DNA from: Hemerocallis citrina
Taxonomy: Eukaryota > Streptophyta > Magnoliopsida > Asparagales > Asphodelaceae
Assembly (NCBI GenBank): GCA_017893485.1
Contig: CM030363.1
Span: 87,003,730-87,067,729 of the forward strand
Length of the DNA: 64,000 nt
Direction of reading: 5' to 3'
The notes beneath the pieces are model-generated. The model searched no databases. It was given only the letters and a program-made list of their open reading frames with translations, and had not been told where the DNA came from. Positions 36,990 through 47,533 of the stretch are shown in pieces; within the stretch, counting starts at the first letter, position 1, and each line of letters begins with the position of its first letter. The translations under genes were made by a program, and so were the position numbers.

Positions 36990-38643
36990 ACGGTTCGTCA
37001 CTCTACTCATTCCACTATGGGTATCCTACCAGCACGTTTTACACCAGATGCCACTGGTCCTCCTGACCAGTTTGGCTTCGCCACCCTAGCATCTTAATCA
37101 ACACAGTTCCATGCATACCTCAATGCCATACACTCTACACGTGAGCTCAGATCATATCAGAAAGCTATTCAACATCAAGAATGGTAGGAAGCTATCGCAG
37201 AGGAGTTTTGTGCATTTGATCAGACTGGAATGTGGGATGTTGTTCCACTATCACAGAGAGTCTAGCCTATTAGCTGCAAGTGGATCTTCAAGGTCAAATA
37301 TCGACCTGATGGCTCCATTGAGCGACACAAGGCTTGTCTAGTTGCCAGATGTTTTACTCAGAAGTATGACATTGATTATGATGAGACTTTTGCTCTAGTT
37401 GCCCAGATAGACACAGTTCACACTCTCCTTTCCGTTGCCACCATTCATCAGTGTCCATTATACCAGATGGACGTGAAGAATGCATTTTTTCATGGTACCT
37501 TTTCTGAGGTTGTTTACATGCAGCCTCCTCTTGGCATCACCAAACCTCCTCGTCATGTTTATTGTCTACGCGGAGATATTTATGATCTAAAACAGGCTCC
37601 TCGAGCCTGGTTTGAATGCTTTTGATGTGTCATCACACATGCAGGTTTCAATCAGAGCTCACATGATCACTCTATGTTTATGCGGTCATCACCGCAGGGG
37701 AGGGTACTCTTATTATTATATGTTGATGTTATAATTATTACAGGGGATCACTCGACATGCATTGCATCTACTCAAAGATACCATCATCAATAGTTTCATA
37801 TGAAGGATCTTGGCAGGCTACTTTCTGGATTAAAAGATTGCACATGCGATACTCATTTCTCAACAAAAATACAGAACATATATTATTTCCACTGCAACTC
37901 TATCTGACAGTCGATCAGATGATACTCCCTTAGAGCTTCATGTGAAGCTTCGTCCAACAGATGGTGAGCTCCTGCTCGATCCTACTAGATATAGGTAGAT
38001 TGTTGGAGAGCTTGTTTATTTATGCATGATCATACCTGATATCGCTCATGCAGTCAGTATTGCTAGCCATTTTGTTTTAGCTCCTCAATCAGATCACTAC
38101 AATACTCTTCTTCGGATTCTCAGATATCTCCGGGGCACTATCACTCACTCATTATTCATGCTCTTTACATCTAAACTGGTGCTTCGTGCATATTCTAATT
38201 CAGAATGCGCAGGGGATCCTACTACCAGACGATCTACCACAGGTTTTTATCTCTTTCTTGTGATTCGTTCATTTCATGGCAAAGCAAGAAACATGCAGTT
38301 GTTGCAGGTTCTTCCACAGAGGTCGAGTACAGAAAAATGACAGCCACTACTATAGAGATGTTTATGTTTGGTGGCTATTACCAGATATGGGTGTCACCCT
38401 TACAGAAGTCACTCGTCTTCATTGTGACAAACGGAGTGTTATACATATTGCAAGCAACCCGGTCTTTCATAAGCAAACGAAGTACATAGAGATTGACTGT
38501 TACTTCATACGTGGGTGTTTTGAGGTAGAGATCATTTCACTTCATTTAGTGACTTCGTTAGAGCAGACAACCACCTTTTTCACAAAATCATACATTATCC
38601 AGAGATTCCGATATTTAGTGGACAAACTCACACGGGTTGGTCC
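36990..38643 (+). pseudogene. Copia-1 RT-RNase H remnant
   Basis: Homology in shifting frames covers the RT start (CKWIFKVKYRPDGSIE at 37276), YQMDVKNAFFHGTF (37461), the catalytic box reading YVDV (37718) instead of YVDD, and RNase H (TTRRSTTGFYLF at 38223; HCDKRSVIHIASN near 38422). The upstream part (36590-36990) is proline/serine-rich with no clear gag. It contains many stops and frameshifts, and gag-protease-integrase are mostly deleted. Confidence 0.8.
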
Positions 38644-40272
38644 TGATGAACCCAATAATATTCACATTTAGGAGCAATAATCTTAGTGCAATTAGACATT
38701 TAAATGCTCTATATGTGGTATTTTACTCTCATTTTCTCTTTTCCATAGGAAACAGCCTAAAAGCAGCCAAACGAAGCAGATTCAAGACTAATACAGACTG
38801 AGAGGATGATACACAGGGAGCTGCAGAGCATAAGTCGACTGGTCCTCAAGGACAGTCGACTGAACAGAGGAGTATGAAATCCCGAAGATACGCAGTACAG
38901 TCGACTTACTATAAAGGCAGTCAACTTGACGGATTAATTGTGAATCTACAGATGTCTCGACACAGTCGACTGATTTCAAAACCAGTCGACTGAACAGTGG
39001 AGTTAAAAGAAAAAGGAAGTTTAAGATCCAACCTCAGCAAAATCCGAATCAAATGGAAGTTATCCAAACCCAGGTTATCTGCAAATAACAACTCTCCAAC
39101 AATCAAAGTTAAAGAACCGGGATTGGCAAGTAAGAAGATGGACTCAGTCTTATGCGTGAAGAGATAAGAAATCAGGAACTTGATATCTGCAGACAAGGAC
39201 AAGAGAAACTATAAAAAAGAGAGAATCATCTACCATCAAGGGGATGGATCGACCAGCAAGCATCAAGATACCAGCATCAAAGAAGGAGGAGAACAAGTCG
39301 ACTGCTGATTGGGCTCAATTTGAACATCATACAAATCAGTGTTCTTCTGTTCTTCCTTTTACTTTTTATTTTTATTGTAGAGTCATGAATTCTATTTTAT
39401 TAATCAATAAAGGTTGTATTATGTGCAACTAATTTCATAGTTGGGAAGATTGAAACCGTAGTCATGTAATGCTTATATTCTTCTTAACGCTACTCTATTG
39501 CTTATTGATTAAACCTGATTGTATTGGTATAGATTTATAATAATCAAACTTGTTCAGAAGTTCTAAGAGCAGTCGACTGAGAGTGACAGCAAGTCGACTG
39601 CCATACAGAACCTGAGTTTATCAAGTTTGCGTATTTTAAATCTGAATCTGTTATATGAGCATAGAGACTACCCGTATCTCGTGACCATAACTTGTAACAC
39701 AGGAATCTTTAGGGGTTCTTGGTTTAATCAACTTGATGGATCTAGATCTGATACCAATTTCTAGAACTTTAAGTGTTTGTTCGTTTCCATTGTTCCTATG
39801 CTTTCTTCAAGTGCAACTTAGTAGATACCATGCTAAATACTTAAGGAAAGAAACGAATTAGAGTAGATACCATGCCTAATTCTTGGCTTAGGGAAACATC
39901 AACTTTAAGGAGTAGATACCATGCCCTTAAAGGAACAAACATGAGTAATTGGAGTAGTTAGAAGGTGACTTAGCATTATTGACTATAGGTGGAAATCAAA
40001 GCCCAGCTACTTTAATAGATATTCGTGACTCAAATTGTGATGTTACTTAATTTAGATTTTTATCTTTTCATTTCCTTTCAATCAGACTTTTAGAACAAAA
40101 CTTTATGATTTGCATTTTTCTTTGTTTTATTGATTAAGTGAGTTAAGTACTACAATCTCTGTGGGATCGACCCTTGCTTGTCACTACGCTTCTATAAACG
40201 ATTCGTACACTTGTGAGGTTTTTAATTTGTGTCCAGATTATCTATTTATTTAGATAGCTGGATTGCACAACA
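38644..40272 (+). repeat. Athila-like 5' LTR
   Basis: Starts TGATGAACCCAATAATATTC and ends GGATTGCACAACA. Holds doublets of GTCGAC at 38834/38855, 38900/38920 (second site GTCAAC), 38965/38985 and 39572/39593, plus one single site near 39296. A three-fold repeat of 'agtagataccatgc' lies at 39821-39925. Confidence 0.9.
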
Positions 40273-40278
40273 AGTTTT

Positions 40279-40296
40279 TGGCGCCGCTGCCGGGGA
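40279..40296 (+). other. Athila-like primer binding site (tRNA-Asp)
   Basis: TGGCGCCGCTGCCGGGGA, six bases after the LTR end, is complementary to the plant tRNA-Asp 3' end apart from one C for T. Confidence 0.85.
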
Positions 40297-40400
40297 TTGT
40301 TTAGTATCTTAACTTGCAAAATCAATACAAATCTTTTTTCTTTTTATTTTTCTTCTTTTCTTATATTTTCTTTTAGATTACATTCTGCAGATTCAGATAA

Positions 40401-40428
40401 GTCGACTGTCTCCAAGGATCAGTCGACT
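40401..40428 (+). promoter_or_regulatory. CAGTCGACTG doublet in the gag leader
   Basis: GTCGAC cores at 40401 and 40422 (21 bp apart) lie between the PBS and the gag ATG at 40456, outside the LTR. This repeats the LTR arrangement within the transcribed leader. Confidence 0.55.
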
Positions 40429-40455
40429 GTACAAAGGATTTTTCCAAAAGCAACA

Positions 40456-41241
40456 ATGGGGGAGAAAGTACCAAATCGAGTACCAATGCAAGACAAATTC
40501 ACTCCGAAGAATATTGAGCAACCTTCTTGCATAGCTTTTCAACCTAAAGTCACAGGGAATATGCATCTATCACCTCAATTACTCAGCATGGTTCCCCACT
40601 TCAGTGGCAGACTAGACGAGGATCCGCATCTACATTTGCAAGATTTCTTTGATCTTTGCAGAACACAAAGCGTCCAAGGGCTTACCCCTGAACAAATCAG
40701 GTTAATCTTGTTTCCATTTTCTTTAAAACTTAATGCTAAATTGTCGTATAATTCTTTGGAACCAGGATCAATTCAATCATGGGAGCAATTGGCAACAAAG
40801 TTCTTGAAGGAATTCTTTCCAGCTCAGAAAACCAAACAACTAAAAAGAGAAATTCTACTCTTCCAACAAAAAGATGACGATTTGTTCTTCGAGGCATGGA
40901 AGGACTTTAAGAACAAGCTTCTCAAGTGTCCTACGCACAACATACCCAAGGATGATCAGGTACAAGCATTTTATGAGGGTTTAAATGACACTAACAAAGC
41001 AATTGTAGATTCAGCTTGCAATGGAATCTTGATGAGGAAGAGTGGTGAGGAGGCTATCGAGCTATTTGAAGAACTCAGCGAGAACTCACAACAATTCTCA
41101 ACAAGAAGGGGCTTTTCGAAAAAACAGGGAGTTTACGAAATTTCTAGTAATAATAGCATGCAATTAGAAATGGAAATTATGAACAAAAAGATTGATATGC
41201 TAGTTAATGCAATTTTAACGTTGGGCGGCATAAAAAACTAA
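40456..41241 (+). pseudogene. Athila-like gag (N-terminal and capsid part)
   Basis: From the ATG at 40456 (MGEKVPNRVP…) an open frame of 261 codons covers a retrotransposon gag domain: HFSGRLDEDPHLHLQDFFD, then SWEQLATKFLKEFFPAQKT and DDLFFEAWKDFKNKLLKCP. The open frame extends upstream to 40297 without an ATG. It ends at a TAA (41239-41241) just before a CCHC zinc knuckle (CAICSHSDHTTNTC) encoded in the same frame at 41251-41292. The stop is therefore premature relative to the family. Gag would form the virus-like particle in the cytoplasm. It could still be partly functional up to the stop. Confidence 0.8.
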
Positions 41242-41291
41242 CCAAAAGAAATTTGTGCAATTTGTTCTCATTCTGATCATACAACTAATAC

Positions 41292-42149
41292 ATGTCCATG
41301 TCTTCTTTCACAGATCAGAAGCATGCAAACTATGTAGGACAGAGAATGTACCCGCCCCAGAACAACCCTTTTTCAAACACGTACAATCCAGGGTGGCAAA
41401 ACCATCCAAATTTCTCATGGAGCAATAATCAAAACCATCAGGGCAATCATTACTCACAAGGGCATGCGCAACAATTCCAGAGTGGGAATGGGTTCGATCG
41501 GCCAGTACAAGAACAGAAGAAGTTGGATTTCGAATCCACCGTTCTTAAATTACTCCAACAGCAACAGCAAATAAGCAACCAACAAGGGCAGGCCATTCAG
41601 AATTTGGAGAATCAAATTGGTCAAATTACTAAGGAGTTAAGTGAAAGAAAGGCAGGAGAACTCCCATCACAAACCATACCAAACCCTAGAGGACAAGAAC
41701 AGCTCCAATTGGTGACAACCCTAGAGGACAAGATTGAGTTTAGAATGTTTGATGCACCAAAATTACCACACGATGATCATGAATGTTATAATGTTGATGT
41801 GGTTCAGGAAATTTGTGACCAAACATTTCAGGAACATGGTGTTGATCCATTACAAGCAACAATTACACACTCTCTAATACTATCTCAAGTTGAACAGGAA
41901 TATGATGATTGGAGGATTGCAGAGAAAATACATACTCTTGGAAATGAAAAATCATATGCAGGTAAGTTTGCACATGTGTTTGAAAATCTTGTGTCTAATA
42001 ATACTTTTGTTTCTTCTTCTACCAGGACACCAGATGAGGAGCTGAAGCCACTACATGAACGCTTGAAGCATGAATATTTAGGGGAAAACCAGACATTACC
42101 TGTGACAGTTGCTGCAAACTTAAGGATGCAGGAAGAAGAGAAACTGTAG
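41292..42149 (+). pseudogene. Athila-like gag C-terminus fused to the protease/RT leader
   Basis: This frame is shifted relative to gag; an indel lies near 41300-41330. It contains the family's NTYNPGWQNHPNFSW motif, Gln-rich coiled-coil-like sequence (LLQQQQQISNQQ, QNLENQIGQITKEL) and, at the end, ELKPLHERLKHEYLGEN, which in Athila polyproteins lies just before RT. A stop at 42147-42149 follows. No protease active site (DTG/DSG) is visible. Confidence 0.75.
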
Positions 42150-42345
42150 GGAGTCTTGCAAGAACACAAGGGTGCATTAAGGTGGACCATTGCAGATAGG
42201 CTTATGTCAAGATGGTACGGTCCGTACATTGTTGCAAAAGGTTTCCCCACATGGAACGTTGGAGAAAAATCAAACGTTCAAAGGTGAATGGGCATAGTGG
42301 GAAACCTTATAATAAGATGAGTTTTGAGCCGCTAGCCATTTAATA
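42150..42345 (+). pseudogene. RT leader joined to integrase C-terminus (internal deletion scar)
   Basis: After the stop the frame continues GVLQEHKGALRWTIAD (RT leader) and passes at about 42195 straight into a LMSRWYGPYIV segment that resembles the C-terminal end of Gypsy integrase, then a VNGH-like tail in another frame. All of RT, RNase H and the integrase catalytic core are missing at this junction. Confidence 0.65.
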
Positions 42346-43874
42346 CATTGCATAAACTCATCAAGTCTAGCTGAAGACAAGAAATGCAGCACTTATTGGG
42401 AGGTAACCCAATTTTTCAGGGGAGTACTTACACTCTCTATTTATTTATTTTTTTAATCATTTCTTATTTCTTTACTTTATTGTCTCTCCTTCAAACTGGG
42501 TGGTAACACATGCCTATTTTAAGTTTTTGTGCGAACATTGAGGACAATGTTCCATCTAAGTTTGGGGGTAGTTATTTACATTTGGAGTCTTTTGATTTTA
42601 ACCATTCCAACATTGAATGATTTGAGCTCAGTTACTATAAATAGAGAGTGGAGAACAAATATTAATTGTGGTCTTTATCCTTAAAAATGTTAATAACTTT
42701 TCATATGGATCATACTTGAAACTTCTATTCATATGGTCATGTCAATTCGACGAATCTTGAAAGAGAATAGCGAGTTCAACTGTGAGTAAACTTAAATACA
42801 CAAATTGTGAGTTTTGAGCCTTATTTATTTTATTTGTGAGAGAATCATACACTTGAAGATTTCAGTTGACTGCATTCTTGAGGTGAACTAGAACTTGTTT
42901 TTGCTACTTTTCGAAACTTATTTTTGGTTTTTACATAAAAACTTGGAAATGATTAAGGCACCTAAGATTTTATCACCAAGGACAAATAGCCTACCCAACA
43001 TCAATTATTCACTCGTTGCCCCTTTTGAAGCCTATAAAAGCCTTTTTATTTGTAAAACACATCATCCTTAACCATGCCTAGATGAATATGGTACCTTACC
43101 TATATCTATTGAGTTAGTAGAGCAAGAATTGTAAAAGAGATGTGGTATGTCAAGATGAAGGGGATGAAAATATAAAGAAAAGTTGGAGGATTTGTCATAT
43201 AAAAAAAATAAAAAATAATAAAAAAATGAAAAGTTTTAAATTGCTGAGTTGTGGATGGGGAAAAGGTGTTGGTAGAAATAAAGATAGGCCTGTGATATAT
43301 GGCCTTAAATATTATGTGCAAAAAAAAAAAAAAAAAAAAATCTCTTAGAACAATGCAAGTGCTCTACTAATTCTTTAGAAATTTTGTATTCCTTTTTCCC
43401 TTCATTGTTTAAACCCTCACCCAAGGCCCCATTACAACCTATAAAAGACCTTTTGATCCAAGTAACATGCAAATCAATGGTGTGAAGATGTAGTAGCAAG
43501 ATCAAGCATATGGTTTCATCCAAGTAATGAAAAAATTGTCACGAGATCTAACTTGAATGTCCCATGTCAATGAGAGCTATATTTCTTTTGGAGTGTATGC
43601 CATGGTGAGATTTTGGAGTTGAAATATAGTTGAGCTTGCTAAACTTAATCATGATTATGTTGCAGAGGCATTGGCCACTCCACTATTCGATATTCAAGTT
43701 GAGTATTCTTGTGAATAAGTGATTAACATTTGAATTAAAACTTTTTAGACCTATCTTAATGCTTGTTCTAAACTTGACACCAAAAGTAGTGAGTTCTCTG
43801 AGGTAAATGTTGAAAGGGTCAAGATGTTCAAGTGATGCTTGTAGTTTTAGTTTGCTTGAGGACAAGCAAAAGCT
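42346..43874. other. Athila-like 3' untranslated region
   Basis: Non-coding. It holds a purine-tract-like word, TAAGTTTGGGGGTAG, at about 42555-42569 and a matching one at 43875 before the LTR, each preceded by 'gaggacaa'. An A run lies at 43320-43340. No protein is recognised. Confidence 0.6.
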
Positions 43875-43889
43875 AAGTTTGGGGGTATT
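43875..43889 (+). other. Athila-like polypurine tract
   Basis: AAGTTTGGGGGTATT sits immediately before the 3' LTR. Confidence 0.75.
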
Positions 43890-45519
43890 TAATGAACCCA
43901 ATAATATTCACATTTAGGAGCAATAATCTTAGTGCAATTAGACATTTAAATGCTCTATATGTGGTATTTTACTCTTATTTTCTCTTTTCCATAGGAAACA
44001 GCCTAAAAGCAGCCAAACGAAGCAGATTCAAGACTAATACAGACTGAGAGGATGATACACAGGGAGCTGCAGAGCATAAGTCGACTGGTCCTCAAGGACA
44101 GTCGACTGAACAGAGGAGTATGAAATTCCGAAGATACGCAGTACAGTCGACTTACTATAACGGCAGTCGACTTAACGGATTAATTGTGAATCTACAGATG
44201 TCTCGACACAGTCGACTGATTTCAAAACCAGTCGACTGAACAGCGGAGTTAAAAGATAAAGGAAGTTTAAGATCCAGCCTCAGCAAAATCCGAATCAAAT
44301 GGAAGTTATCCAAACCCAGGTTATCTGCAAATAACAACTCTCCAACAATCAAAGTTAAAGAACCGGGATTGGCAAGTAAGAAGATGGACTCAGTCTTATG
44401 CGTGAAGAGATAAGAAATCAGGAACTTGATATCTGCAGACAAGGACAAGAGAAACTATAAAAAAGAGAGAATCATCTACCATCAAGGGGGTGGATCGACC
44501 AGCAAGCATCAAGATACCAGCATCAAAGAAGGAGGAGAACAAGTCGACTGCTGATTGGGCTCAATTTGAACATCATACAAATCAGTGTTCTTTTGTTCTT
44601 CCTTTTACTTTTTATTTTTATTGTAGAGTCATGAATTCTATTTTATTAATAAATAAAGGTTGTATTATGTGCAACTAATTTCATAGTTGGGTAGATTGAA
44701 ACCGTAGTCATGTAATGCTTATATTCTTCTTAACGCTACTCTATTGCTTATTGATTAAACCTGATTGTATTGGTATAGATTTATAATAATCAAACTTGTT
44801 CATAAGTTCTAAGAGCAGTCGAATGAGAGTGACAACAAGTCGACTTCCATACAGAACCTGAGTTTATCAAGTTTGCGTATTATAAATCTGAATCTGTTAT
44901 ATGAGCATAGAGACTACCCGTATCTCGTGCCCATAACTTGTAACACAGGAATCTTTAGGGGTTCTTGGTTTAATCAACTTGAGGGATCTAGATCTGATAC
45001 CAATTTCTAGAACTTTAAGTGTTTGTTCGTTTCCATTGTTCCTATGCTTTCTTCAAGTGCAACTTCGTAGATACCATGCTGAATACTTAAGGAAAGAAAC
45101 GAATTAGAGTAGATACCATGCCTAATTCTTGGCTTAGGGAAACATCAACTTTAAGGAGTAGATACCATGCCCTTAAAGGAACAAACATGAGTAATTGGAG
45201 TAGTATAGAAGGTGACTTAGCATTATTGACTATAGGTGGAAATCAAAGCCCAGCTACTTTAATAGATATTCGTGACTCAAATTGTGATGCTACTTAATTT
45301 AGATTTTTATCTTTTCATTTCCTTTCAATCAGACTTTTAGAACCAAACTTTATGATTTGCATTTTTCTTTGTTTTATTGATTAAGTGAGTTAAGTACTAC
45401 AATCTCTGTGGGATCGACCCTTGCTTGTCACTACGCTTCTATAAACGATTCGTACACTTGCGAGGTTTTTAATTTGTGTCCAGATTATCTATTTATTTAG
45501 ATAGCTGGATTGCACAACA
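43890..45519 (+). repeat. Athila-like 3' LTR
   Basis: It begins TAATGAACCC instead of TGATGAACCC (terminal G to A). It carries the same GTCGAC doublets as the 5' copy at 44080/44101, 44146/44166, 44211/44231 and 44818/44839, and a single site at 44543. It ends GCACAACA at the ggtcc duplication. Confidence 0.9.
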
Positions 45520-45544
45520 GGTCCATTGTGAGTTTAAGAGAGGG

Positions 45545-45704
45545 TGTTAGATATATTGTTAGTTTAGATATACTAATCGTTTGTTAGATATATATTGTTA
45601 GATACATATGGCAGAGATTGTACTTGTACCCCTATATATATTGGCCTCAGTACCCAATAATATTCATTCTTCTTTTCTCTCAATTTCTCTTTGTTAACCT
45701 AACA
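45545..45704 (+). repeat. Copia-1 3' LTR
   Basis: Starts TGTTAGATATATTG and ends GTTAACCTAACA, with 'cctatatatattggcc' inside. It is longer than the MITE-free 5' LTR because of a ~35-bp segment absent from the 5' copy. Confidence 0.85.
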
Positions 45705-45812
45705 AGATATTATTCTTCGTGTATCTTAACTCATTACTTCAAGTCCTTCGTACTTTGGAATCAACTTCTATCGTTTTCTCCTTAGATTGAGTTACCAAGT
45801 GATGAGATACAT
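45705..45812. mobile_element. CACTA continuation between Copia-1 and Gypsy-1
   Basis: About 108 bp of sequence that is neither Copia nor Gypsy. By the nesting logic it continues the CACTA element interrupted at 36073. This is inferred from position only. Confidence 0.4.
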
Positions 45813-46534
45813 TGTAGCGCTCCGAATTTCTAATATGATATCTTAGAAAATACGTGGCACATTCCCAGTGATCCACTTCAATGCAATATTAAACATAACC
45901 AACACCACTAAAAATTTTCAAACATTTATTACAACAAATCATTTTCAATACACATCGGAATTCAAAACAAACTCAACTCAATATTTTCTTCTCATTTACA
46001 TCTCAAATTATCTCCAAATGCTATTACAAATTTTACACAATCTCTTATGAGTCAATTATATCTCAAAACCAACTTAAGCATTCCATCTCCAACTCTAAGC
46101 AACTACCTGCAACAAGTGAGGCTAGAGATGATCCCTAACCCCCAAACTAAAGGGGTCAGCCATAAATGGTGTGAGAAATATAAAAATAAACAAATATCAT
46201 AAAAGATCATACCTCATAAATTCTTAATCAACAGGTACTAAATAGGAATATGGGAAATACGAAATGACAGTGACATAAAACATCAAGTGATACTAAGCTA
46301 AGTGTCATGTGTGGAAAACACGAAAACCACATGCATAAAACCAAGCCAAGAAAACACAAGTTCTATATGCACTCTCTAATGCGTGCTTGTCGAAGTCTAT
46401 GCATCCCATTCTACATAGGTTCGGTGCAAGCCCTTAACGTCTTCACTTCATAGGGTTCAATCCCCGTGTTATGAACTAATCCTAACACGATGACTACTAC
46501 GAGATAAAGATAAACCATGGATAGTATCTCATGC

Positions 46535-46815
46535 TCGATAATTCCGGAGATGGATCCCACATCCAAGATATTTTACTTGAATAATTCCGGAGATCATCCC
46601 ACACCAAAACATTGACACGTCACCACAATATACCACATGTGCTTCACCTCGACTCCGATAATTCTGGAGATCAATCCCACACCACAAATAGTTATCGTGA
46701 TAATTCTGGAGATTGTCCCACACCACAAGACTATGATAATTCCGGAGACATATCCCACACCACTAATAATCTACTGTGATAATTTCGGAGATTAAATCCC
46801 ACACCGAAAGCCATA
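46535..46815. repeat. Tandem repeat inside the Gypsy-1 LTR
   Basis: 'gataattccggagat' followed by 'atcccacacca' recurs about seven times with variable spacing. The truncated 5' LTR shows the first copies before Gypsy-2 cuts in. Confidence 0.85.
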
Positions 46816-47211
46816 CTGAGGTTCTTGACTCACGTTCCCGTTCATCATATCACCACAAGTGCCTGTCCTTATCATTTTGGGTTAATGGTTTACTCAACGA
46901 ATCTCCTAGAATGATATACCCTACCGGCCTAAATTCAAACTCAATAACTGAAATGCCTCAGTGGGCCTCAACTAATACCCAACACCGGTATACTAGGGTC
47001 ACACACCTCTAGAGACTCAAACTCAAAAGTCTAAACTAAAGTTCCACTAAACAAGTGGCTCAACTAAAAGTCTCAAACTTAATACTTAACTGAATATCTC
47101 AAAGTCAAATGCTTAATCAAATACTGAACTGAATGTCAAGTATAGACTAAATTATCTGAAGAACCAATCATTCGAAATAGCACTAAAGTTCACAAAGATC
47201 CTTCAGTACCA

Positions 47212-47533
47212 GTCGACTCATACTAATGATAAGTCGACTGTCCAGAGGACAAAATTTTCCAAAATTTACAAAAATAAACTAAGTCTCATAACAGTCGACT
47301 TACAAGAGGGTCAGTCGACTTACCCGAGGTAATTTCCAGTAATCTTCTCAAAAATATTCTAAGTATATAAGTCGACTTAAAGGAGTCATAGGTCGACTGT
47401 CCAGAAAGGACTAATAAATTTTACAAAATAATATTCCTCAGTGGACCAGTCGACTGTCCAGAACAACTTTTTCAAAGATTCTAAAGCGAAGTGTCAGGCT
47501 CGTGCCAGTCGACTGTACAGTAGGCCAGTCGAC
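47212..47533. promoter_or_regulatory. CAGTCGACTG doublets in the Gypsy-1 LTR
   Basis: GTCGAC cores lie at 47212/47233, 47294/47314, 47371/47392 and 47508/47528 (21, 20, 21, 20 bp), with a lone site at 47449. The outer bases vary, but the hexamer and spacing hold. Confidence 0.5.

Larger units (their letters stand above)
38644..45519 (+). mobile_element. Athila-like gag-only LTR retrotransposon (6.9 kb)
   Basis: Two 1.63-kb LTRs (38644-40272 and 43890-45519) are flanked by a perfect 5-bp duplication, ggtcc (38639-38643, 45520-45524). The PBS TGGCGCCGCTGCCGGGGA at 40279 matches plant tRNA-Asp except for one base. A Gypsy-type gag is present, but RT, RNase H and most of integrase are deleted. 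A purine tract, AAGTTTGGGGGTATT, precedes the 3' LTR. The gag type, tRNA-Asp primer and 3' tail word (ttgggaggtaaccc) point to the Athila/Tat branch. The LTRs differ at roughly 1% of positions by eye, so the insertion is fairly recent. Confidence 0.9.
36074..45704 (+). mobile_element. Copia-1: decayed Copia retrotransposon with two nested insertions
   Basis: The 5' LTR is 36074-36514 (127 bp once a hAT MITE and its duplication are removed). The 3' LTR is 45545-45704 (160 bp). The flanking duplication is aggta/agata with one mismatch. The PBS-like TGATATCAGAG follows the 5' LTR and the purine tract TTTAAGAGAGGG precedes the 3' LTR. The gag and integrase regions are largely missing, and the RT/RNase H remnant runs to 38643. 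The Athila-like element then splits the sequence before the purine tract. Confidence 0.85.

Noticed and set aside
38788..39432. ORFs of 62-97 aa conserved between 38788-39432 and 44155-44678
   Set aside because: They are conserved because they lie in the two LTRs of the Athila-like element. They show no domain, and frame lengths differ between the copies.
46535..46815. CRISPR-like regularly spaced repeat
   Set aside because: Units are imperfect, spacing is irregular, and the array lies inside a plant LTR; it is an LTR tandem repeat.
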